64,000 nt of DNA, from positions 434,001-498,000 of the forward strand of contig JAIEOQ010000008.1 in assembly GCA_019750335.1 (NCBI GenBank), written 5' to 3'. Each line of letters begins with the position of its first letter. The first letter of the stretch is position 1. Source of the DNA: Candidatus Obscuribacterales bacterium (GTDB lineage: Bacteria > Cyanobacteriota > Vampirovibrionia > Obscuribacterales > Obscuribacteraceae). Positions 57,647 through 64,000 of this stretch are shown piece by piece. The notes beneath the pieces were generated by a model. It saw nothing but the letters and a program-made list of their open reading frames with translations. It did no database searches and was not told where the DNA came from. Both the position numbers and the translations under genes were made by a program.

Positions 57647-60362
57647 CCGTCACCATTTTGTCCGGATGCAAATATTTACGAATGGCTGTGTCGACATCGG
57701 ATTTTCGCACAGCCATTATTTTACTGACGTGAGTATCAACCGCTTCCGCACCCAAACCTAAAGCTTCAAAGCGGGTTAGAATGCGGGCGATACTGATTGA
57801 AGAACGCAAACCGACAGTAAAGAGTCCGGCCGAACCGCCAGCTTCGCGCTTAAGCTCATCGGCGCTAATCCCTTTTTTGCAATAATCTTCAAGAATATCG
57901 CCGACCAGTTGCAAGGCTTTTTTAGCGTTAGCCGGATTGACCGAAAGACTGATCAACCAAGGAGCCATACCGTGTGTGTTGTCTCCCAAGCCTGAATAAA
58001 CGCCATAAGTTAGGCCGTGCTGCTCACGAATAATTTTGCCTAATCTGGCAATAATCGTGTCGCCACCAAGAGCCAGATTTGCCAGATTGAGAGCATAAAA
58101 GTCCGGATCGGTACGTTTAATCGGCAAAGGATGACCGATTAAAATATCCATGCTCAACTTGTCTGGCATCGGCACTTCGATACGAGTGGCTTTCTCAGGC
58201 AGTTTCACCACCGGTATCTGAATCTCAGCGCACTTTTCACCTTGCCAGTTGCCGAAGCTTTCTTCAACCAGCCTTAAAGCTTGCTCGTAATCAACATCCC
58301 CGACAATGGTGATGATTGCTTGATGCGGGTTGTAGCAATTTTTGTGCAGGGCACGCAAATCAGCTTGAGAATACGACTGCAACTGCAAATGCTGGCTGTC
58401 AAAATCAATCTGGTGAAACAGATGTTCAGCCGGATAAAGAGCTCGATAGAGATAATTTTCGGCCATCGGACCGGTGTTGTTTTGTTGTTCGGTCAAACGC
58501 GCCGACCACTCCAACTTCAGTTTAGCAAGCTCATCTTCAGCAAAAAGCGGTTGCAAAAGAACACGCGAAACAGTTTTCAGATAAAGAGCCAGATCTTCGC
58601 TGACCACCGTGGAACCGAAGTTAACCGCATAAGCGTCGGCACGGAAGTTCAAGCCTTCAAGCACACCCATCTCTTTGAAGATTTGCGAAAGCTCTTGCTT
58701 GGTCAAGCCTTCCGAACCACGACAAAGCATTTCGCAAACAGCATCGGCAAGTCCATGCTTGTTCTTATGCTCATAATAATTGCCTCCCGGTACATAGCCA
58801 GCAACAGCCACCGAACCGGTACCGCGATTCGGCATATAGAGCACAGTTAAGCCGTTGTCTAAAACCTGCCGCTTAATTTTAGGAGCAAAGCACGCTTTCT
58901 CAATTTTGCTCCCTTTCTTCAGAGCAAAGATTTTGTCCAGCTCGTCGGCTGTAAGTTTTTTTGTTTTAGGCGCTTTACCGTTTTTACTTGGCGCCGGCTC
59001 TTCGGCAAAATCGCCGATTTCATCGACTTCTTCTTCAAGCACATCCGGCTCGCTGTGCCGCTCCGGGATAAACTGCCCGACAGTGCGATTATCCGAAACA
59101 AAATATTTAGCGGCAACCCGCATGATATCTTGCGGTGTTACAGCTTCGAAGTTAGCATCAAAATCGACTAACCAGCGCCAATCGGCCCGAGCTTCTGATT
59201 CACCTAAAGCAAAAGCAAGTTCAAGTTGATCGGCACGAGCAAGAATACTGCCTTTACGATTAGCGCTCTTAATCGGCGCCAACTCAGCTAATGAAACAGC
59301 TTCGTGAACAAGCTTGTCCAACTCAGCTAGAAGCACCGCTTCAACATCAGCAAGCTTAACACCAGGGTTAAGCACAGCACCAAGAATAAGTAGCGCCGGA
59401 TCACGCAGTTCGTCATGGCGACAAAAAGCTTCCATTGCTAAACCGCTATCAACCAGAACTTGATACAAACGGCTGGAACGGTCGTGGCTGCCGCCTAAAA
59501 CATGGGAGATCACGTTAAGAGCGTAATGGTCAGCATGAGTGGAAGCCGGAGTGTGATAGCCGATCCAGATGCGCGGCAAATCTCCGCTACGACTGATTTG
59601 ATAACGTCGTTCCCCTTCCTGAGCCGGTTCCACCGTATAGATATCGAGCAACGGTTTTGGCGCGCTGCGAATTTTAGCGTAATATTTGTGCAACAAGCGC
59701 AGTGTGGCTTGAGGCTCGAAATCACCGGTAATGATTACGGTACAGTTATCGGGCCAATAAAAAGTATCGTAAAACTCTTTCAAGCGCTCCATTGGCACGT
59801 TTTCCACATCGGAACGCCAACCGATAGTCGGATGATGATAGGGATGTTCGCGAAAAGCGATAGCATACATCTCTTTGTCCAGAGCTTCATCCGGACTGTT
59901 TTCACCACGCTCAAGCTCATTACGCACAACCGACATTTCGGCGTCACGATCGCTTTGACGCAGCTGTAAATTGCGCATACGATCAGCTTCGACTTTGATG
60001 CAAAACTCAAGATATTCGGCAGGCACAGCTTCGAAATAATTGGTGCGATCAAACCAGGTCGTAGCGTTGGACACGGCACCGATTCTGTTGAAAAGCTCGG
60101 TTGAATCCAGCCCTTTAGCCGGGTCAAACTTTGCCGTTCCTTTGAACATCATATGTTCAAGAAAATGAGTGGCACCGGTGTTGCCTACTCCTTCGTTACG
60201 GCTGCCTACACGAAAGAGCTGCATGTAAGTGACAACCGGAGCACTATGATTCGGCGCTAAAAGGATTTTCAAACCATTAGGCAAACGATATTCGCAGACA
60301 CCCATGGCTTCTTTGCCAATCTGTTTGACACCGAGCTCTTTAAGTTTAGAGTCGAGGCTCAT
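57627..60362 (-). CDS. M16 family zinc metallopeptidase, full-length fused type (copy B)
   Basis: A 911-residue pitrilysin-like protein. The N-terminal half carries the inverted zinc motif HFLEH (66-70) in THFLEHMMFKGT and a downstream conserved acidic helix (RNELERGENSPDEAL). An acidic Lys/Glu-rich linker near 430-480 joins a C-terminal half that lacks HxxEH (GLADAVCEMLCRG at that place) and so should be the inactive M16 partner fold. No signal peptide. Its ATG overlaps the stop of the upstream M16 gene by 4 bp, so the two are coupled and may form a heterodimer. Confidence 0.9.
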   Translation of the reverse strand: MSLDSKLKELGVKQIGKEAMGVCEYRLPNGLKILLAPNHSAPVVTYMQLFRVGSRNEGVGNTGATHFLEHMMFKGTAKFDPAKGLDSTELFNRIGAVSNATTWFDRTNYFEAVPAEYLEFCIKVEADRMRNLQLRQSDRDAEMSVVRNELERGENSPDEALDKEMYAIAFREHPYHHPTIGWRSDVENVPMERLKEFYDTFYWPDNCTVIITGDFEPQATLRLLHKYYAKIRSAPKPLLDIYTVEPAQEGERRYQISRSGDLPRIWIGYHTPASTHADHYALNVISHVLGGSHDRSSRLYQVLVDSGLAMEAFCRHDELRDPALLILGAVLNPGVKLADVEAVLLAELDKLVHEAVSLAELAPIKSANRKGSILARADQLELAFALGESEARADWRWLVDFDANFEAVTPQDIMRVAAKYFVSDNRTVGQFIPERHSEPDVLEEEVDEIGDFAEEPAPSKNGKAPKTKKLTADELDKIFALKKGSKIEKACFAPKIKRQVLDNGLTVLYMPNRGTGSVAVAGYVPGGNYYEHKNKHGLADAVCEMLCRGSEGLTKQELSQIFKEMGVLEGLNFRADAYAVNFGSTVVSEDLALYLKTVSRVLLQPLFAEDELAKLKLEWSARLTEQQNNTGPMAENYLYRALYPAEHLFHQIDFDSQHLQLQSYSQADLRALHKNCYNPHQAIITIVGDVDYEQALRLVEESFGNWQGEKCAEIQIPVVKLPEKATRIEVPMPDKLSMDILIGHPLPIKRTDPDFYALNLANLALGGDTIIARLGKIIREQHGLTYGVYSGLGDNTHGMAPWLISLSVNPANAKKALQLVGDILEDYCKKGISADELKREAGGSAGLFTVGLRSSISIARILTRFEALGLGAEAVDTHVSKIMAVRKSDVDTAIRKYLHPDKMVTVMAGTF

Positions 60363-63148
60363 TCTTTCCCTCCCGGAAGACTGCCGGACAATACGGTTAC
60401 CGCGTTATCCAGGTGAAAGTATTTGCTGATTGCTTGATTGACGTCTTTCTTACTCACAGACATAAAGTCTTGAGCAAAACTGTCCATAGCCTCAACACCT
60501 AAACCGAGATACTCAAGTCGGTTAAGTGTATCGGCAATACCCGAGGAGCTGCGCAAAGAAACCATGAAGTTACCGACGGCGCGCCCAGCTTCGGCAGTGA
60601 GCTCTTCGGCGGTAATTCCTTTTTTGACATAGTCGCTAACTACTTTGCGTACAAGCTCAAGAGCAGCTTGAACGTTGGTCGGATTAACAGTCAGGTCGAC
60701 AGACCACGGTGCGCCGCCAAATGAAGTGTCATCAAAATAGCTGTAAATACCGTAGGTCAAGCCATGCTTCACACGCAAAACTTTGCCCAAGCGGGATGAA
60801 ATCGTATCTTTGCCCAAAGCGGCATTAGCCAACTGCGCTGCAAAATAATCCGGCGATTGCCGAGAGAGACTGGTCGGATGGCCAATCATCACATCGACAC
60901 TGGCTTTATCCGGCAAGAAGACCTCTACCTGTCTGGCTGTTTCAGGTAAAGAAACAATCGGCACAACAATGTTTTTGCGTTCCAAGCCGCTCCAGTCGGA
61001 CAGACAACGAGTGAAAGTCGCTAAAATCTCTTCCGGCTGCATATCACCCACAACCGCAATCACAGTGGATTTAGGGTTGTAGTGTATGGCATGAAAGCCT
61101 TGCAACTGCCCGACTGTAAGATGATCCAATTCAGCGATCCGCTCGTCGGGAGATTTATCGTAAAAAGGATGCTCCTTGCCGAAAAGCTCCTGGCTTAGCG
61201 CTACGGCAGCACGCCTGCCAGTGTCGTTCATACTCCGTGTTAGACCGGCACGCATTTCACGACAAACTTGCGAAAGCTCTTGCTCGGGAAAAACCGGATG
61301 ACGGATCAGATCCGATAGAACATCGACAAAGCGCGAGAAATCCTCTTTTACGACTAAGCTGCTGAAACCAACTTTAAATCGGTCAGCGGCAAAACCGAAG
61401 CGGATACCCATCTCTTCAAAAATTTGCGCTAGCTGATGTTTATCATACTGAGCCGAGCCACGAGTAAGCATGGTGCTCGTAGCTGTCGGCAACAAAGAAA
61501 GATCATAATCAGCCAAACCGTCACCGGCGGCAATCGCTCCGCTAATGGCAACAGAACCGGTACCGGGATTGTTCATCGCTAAAAGAGTCAAGCCGTTAGG
61601 CAACACTTCGCGCAATACACGCCCGGCAAAATTTGAAGCTTTGCTGCCCGGGGTCGGCAGCTTCAATGAAGCAAGAGAAGTTTTAGCCGCCGGCGCTTCC
61701 TTTTTAGAAGCCGGCTTTTTAAGAGCCACATTTTGTCTTTGAAAAATCGGCTCCGGTTGTTGTTCGCGCTCAGTCGGAATAAAATGCCCAACAGTTCGAT
61801 TGGTTTTGCCGAAATATTTGCGCGCAACCCGCATAATGTCTTTTGCTGTCACAGCGTCGACTTTAGCGTCATACTCAATTAGCCAATGCCAATCGGCAAC
61901 CGCTTCCGCCGCACAAAGCATGTTGGCGTAACTTTGCGGATCGGCGCTGGCTAATATAGTGCCTTTACGGTTAGCGCTCTTAACTCGCGCAAGCTCATCA
62001 TCTGAAACCGGCTCTTCGGCAAGCTTTTTCAGTTCAGCATAAATAGCGGTTTCCACTTCTTCAAAGCTCTTTTCCGGAGCTAAAGTTGCACCCAACAAGA
62101 AGAGATGAGGATCGTGGTTTTCGCTGGATTGACTGAAGCATGAAGTAGCCAATCCGCTTTCCATCAAAGCTGTGTATAAGCGGCTCGAACGTTTGCCAGC
62201 ATCACCAAGAATCGAACTGGCAAGTGACAAAGCATAAGTATCGGCGTGATCTGCTTCCGGCGTGTGATAACCGATCATTAACTGGGGCAGGTCGCCGCCG
62301 CGACGAAGCTCCAAGCGACGCTCACCTTCTTGGGGCGGTTCCACTGTATAGACTTCGGGAATTTCATGAGGCGAAGTCGGGATTTTGCCGAAATATTTAT
62401 CGATTAAAGCCAGAGCTTGATCGTTTTCAAAATCACCGACAGCAATTACTGTGGCGTTGTTTGGCCAGTAATATGTTTGATAAAACTCACGCATGCGCTC
62501 CAGTGGTACACACTCAACATCCGAACGCCAACCGATTGTCGGATGGTGATATGGATGCTCGCGAAAAGCAATGCTGACGAGCTCTTTATACAAAGCACTG
62601 GTTGGGCTGTTTTCACCCCGCTCAAACTCATTGCGTACTACGGTCATTTCGGAGTCGCGGTCTTCTTGGCGCAAGTTCAAATTGCGCATTCGATCGGCTT
62701 CCAGTTGAACGCAAAGCTCAAGATATTCAGAGCCGGCACATTCAAAATAATTGGTACGATCCATAGAAGTGGTCGCGTTGCGCAAAGCGCCGATAGCAGC
62801 CAGGATCTCCATCACTCCGGTGCCGTTTGCTGGATTAAACTTCTTCGTGCCCTTGAACATCATATGTTCAAGAAAATGAGTTGAGCCGGTATAGCCGACT
62901 GCTTCGTTACGGCTGCCCACTCGATAAACAATCATGAAAGAAACAACCGGAGCGCTTTTGTTCTGGCGCAAAAGGATTTTCAGACCGTTAGCCAAACGAT
63001 ATTCGACAACACCTGAAGCTTCGGCAATTTTCTTGATGCCGGATTTTTTGGCAGGCATTTTTTTAGCCGGTAATTTTTTGACCGGCGTCTTTTTGGCCGG
63101 CGCCTTTGCTGTCGCTTTGGTTTGTCTGGTTTTTGTCGCTGTGCCCAT
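60359..63148 (-). CDS. M16 family zinc metallopeptidase with Lys/Pro-rich N-terminus (copy A)
   Basis: A 929-residue protein with AGGAG upstream. It starts with a ~40-residue basic Ala/Lys/Pro tail (TKATAKAPAKKTPVKKLPAK) of histone-H1-like composition, absent in copy B. The zinc motif HFLEH is at 91-95; the C-terminal half lacks the motif (LSLLPTATSTMLTRG). Paralogous to copy B over its length. First gene of the pair. The tail may be a nucleic acid or membrane contact; that is inference. Confidence 0.9.
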   Translation of the reverse strand: MGTATKTRQTKATAKAPAKKTPVKKLPAKKMPAKKSGIKKIAEASGVVEYRLANGLKILLRQNKSAPVVSFMIVYRVGSRNEAVGYTGSTHFLEHMMFKGTKKFNPANGTGVMEILAAIGALRNATTSMDRTNYFECAGSEYLELCVQLEADRMRNLNLRQEDRDSEMTVVRNEFERGENSPTSALYKELVSIAFREHPYHHPTIGWRSDVECVPLERMREFYQTYYWPNNATVIAVGDFENDQALALIDKYFGKIPTSPHEIPEVYTVEPPQEGERRLELRRGGDLPQLMIGYHTPEADHADTYALSLASSILGDAGKRSSRLYTALMESGLATSCFSQSSENHDPHLFLLGATLAPEKSFEEVETAIYAELKKLAEEPVSDDELARVKSANRKGTILASADPQSYANMLCAAEAVADWHWLIEYDAKVDAVTAKDIMRVARKYFGKTNRTVGHFIPTEREQQPEPIFQRQNVALKKPASKKEAPAAKTSLASLKLPTPGSKASNFAGRVLREVLPNGLTLLAMNNPGTGSVAISGAIAAGDGLADYDLSLLPTATSTMLTRGSAQYDKHQLAQIFEEMGIRFGFAADRFKVGFSSLVVKEDFSRFVDVLSDLIRHPVFPEQELSQVCREMRAGLTRSMNDTGRRAAVALSQELFGKEHPFYDKSPDERIAELDHLTVGQLQGFHAIHYNPKSTVIAVVGDMQPEEILATFTRCLSDWSGLERKNIVVPIVSLPETARQVEVFLPDKASVDVMIGHPTSLSRQSPDYFAAQLANAALGKDTISSRLGKVLRVKHGLTYGIYSYFDDTSFGGAPWSVDLTVNPTNVQAALELVRKVVSDYVKKGITAEELTAEAGRAVGNFMVSLRSSSGIADTLNRLEYLGLGVEAMDSFAQDFMSVSKKDVNQAISKYFHLDNAVTVLSGSLPGGKE

Positions 63149-63226
63149 GCTTGACTCCTGTTCCTGACAACACTAGCTAAAATCGGCTTCCAGCCCAGAT
63201 TTTAAAGTAACTGACTTCTCAAAGTG

Positions 63227-63254
63227 AAAGCTAAACCGATAACGGTTTAGCTTT
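63227..63254. repeat. Perfect 12-bp inverted repeat
   Basis: AAAGCTAAACCG / CGGTTTAGCTTT around ATAA, in the divergent M16/pepP space; TTTAAAC follows. Terminator-like shape but upstream of both genes. Confidence 0.55.
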
Positions 63255-63264
63255 TAAACACAAG

Positions 63265-63284
63265 CGTGAACACATGTGTTCACG
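63265..63284. promoter_or_regulatory. Perfect 20-bp palindrome, candidate operator
   Basis: CGTGAACACATGTGTTCACG has no spacer and lies 60 bp before pepP and 120 bp before the M16 start. Typical of a dimeric repressor site. Confidence 0.5.
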
Positions 63285-63343
63285 TTGCCAAGCGCCGCTT
63301 TTTGCGACCAGCTTGCCTCTTTCAGCCCTGAAAGGAAAAGTAT

Positions 63344-64000
63344 ATGCAATTGCTCGATCGACTACAGAGCTCTACTCTGCGTCACGGTCCGGCAACCCCG
63401 GCCGCTGCTTATAAAACCCGTTTGCAACGCTTTTGGGAGCAACTTAAGCCCAATACTATTGCCATTCTGGTCAGCAACCCGGAACGTACCCGCAGCAACG
63501 ACACCGAGTTTACTTATCGTCAAAGTTCGGATCTTGTTTACCTGAACGGCTTCCCCGAACCCGATTCGATTTTGGTCGTCTCCAAGCTCGAAGGGCGCCA
63601 AGAAGTAATTATGTTCGTCCAGCCGAAAGATCGCGAAAAGGAGATCTGGACCGGCATTCGCGAAGGCATCGAAGGGGCGAAAGCACGCTACTTCGCCGAC
63701 AAAGCTTATCCGATTGGTGAGTTCGAAAAGGAGATTGGCAAGCTCCTGAATGCCGCCGACGGTGTTTATTATCGCTTCCGCAACAATCATCGTATCGACG
63801 CACGCTTTCGCAAACTTTGGGAAGTAGCACAAAAGGATCTTTTGAACCCCGACGACATTTTGCACGAAATGCGCTTGTTCAAAAGCGGTGACGAAGTAAG
63901 CTTAATTCGTCACGCCAGCGCTATCTCAGCCGAAGCACACAAACAAGCAATGCTTGCCTGTCGCCCAGGTTTGAGCGAAAACCATCTGGAAGCTGTGCTT
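63344..64000 (+). CDS. pepP: Aminopeptidase P (M24), N-terminal part, cut by window end
   Basis: Start ATG at 63344 with AAAGGAAAAG upstream; 219 residues are visible and no stop. The N-terminal creatinase-like (AMP_N) domain is complete: ALLVSN-type strand IAILVSNPERTRSND, FTYRQSSDLVYLNGFPEPDS, then VMFVQPKDREKEIWTGIREG and DDILHEMRLFKSGDEVSLIR leading into the catalytic pita-bread domain. The metal ligands lie beyond the window. It removes N-terminal residues before proline. Confidence 0.88.
   Translation, partial: MQLLDRLQSSTLRHGPATPAAAYKTRLQRFWEQLKPNTIAILVSNPERTRSNDTEFTYRQSSDLVYLNGFPEPDSILVVSKLEGRQEVIMFVQPKDREKEIWTGIREGIEGAKARYFADKAYPIGEFEKEIGKLLNAADGVYYRFRNNHRIDARFRKLWEVAQKDLLNPDDILHEMRLFKSGDEVSLIRHASAISAEAHKQAMLACRPGLSENHLEAVL

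Noticed and set aside
1..64000. tRNA or rRNA genes
   Set aside because: No cloverleaf with a GTTCRA-type T-loop or conserved rRNA segment was recognised by eye; a covariance scan would be decisive.

Overview
This window most likely comes from a non-photosynthetic relative of the cyanobacteria (Melainabacteria / Obscuribacter type). That is an inference. It rests on the pairing of an Orn/Lys/Arg-decarboxylase-fold PLP enzyme with a Ycf45-like AAA-R3H protein, a moderate G+C, clear AAGGAG ribosome sites, and many lineage-specific small membrane proteins. I see no rRNA, tRNA, CRISPR array or intact insertion sequence.

Layout. 1-8.2 kb holds a partial zinc-ribbon gene, a thermolysin-like (M4) protease, a HAD hydrolase, two small lineage-specific proteins (one made of Y-D-x-D-G repeats) and the PLP enzyme / AAA-R3H operon. 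8.2-12.8 kb is minus-strand: a ribbon-helix-helix-like and an HTH-like protein in tandem, a YbaY-fold protein and small membrane proteins. 13.2-16.4 kb is plus-strand: poly-gamma-glutamate hydrolase, M48 protease and folC.

16.5-25.6 kb is the most interesting part. It is one minus-strand gene string reading ubiquitin-like protein, membrane-anchored E2, second E2, coiled-coil JAMM isopeptidase, E1 (ThiF fold), and a Clp-type double AAA+ unfoldase. The two E2 genes overlap (TAATG). A long leader precedes the string and a terminator closes it. This looks like a complete ubiquitin-like conjugation/deconjugation pathway with its own unfoldase. The Clp protein lacks the ClpP-docking tripeptide and the first-ring pore tyrosine, so it resembles a Cdc48-like segregase more than a ClpP partner.

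26-39.7 kb is mostly minus-strand: inorganic pyrophosphatase, a CPBP membrane protease broken by an in-frame TAA, a beta-propeller protein, an Fe-S PD-(D/E)XK nuclease, a run of small unknown genes, an Hpt-REC-REC-GGDEF/response-regulator pair, a 153-bp element with perfect 32-bp inverted ends, an adenylate kinase operon with TPR and zinc-ribbon/coiled-coil proteins, and a receiver-like protein.

40-45.7 kb is plus-strand: a secreted protein, an ACT-domain malic enzyme followed by small membrane proteins, and a flotillin/SPFH protein with tandem repeats. 45.8-54.4 kb is minus-strand: paired paralogous membrane proteins, an S41 protease, an isochorismatase-fold protein, helical-repeat proteins, a DnaJ-type zinc-finger protein and four small membrane proteins. 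54.9-63.1 kb has two tandem S41 proteases convergent with two tandem M16 peptidases. The window ends inside an aminopeptidase P gene. Protein quality control (Clp, JAMM, M4, M48, S41 x3, M16 x2, M24, CPBP, SPFH) is the recurring theme.
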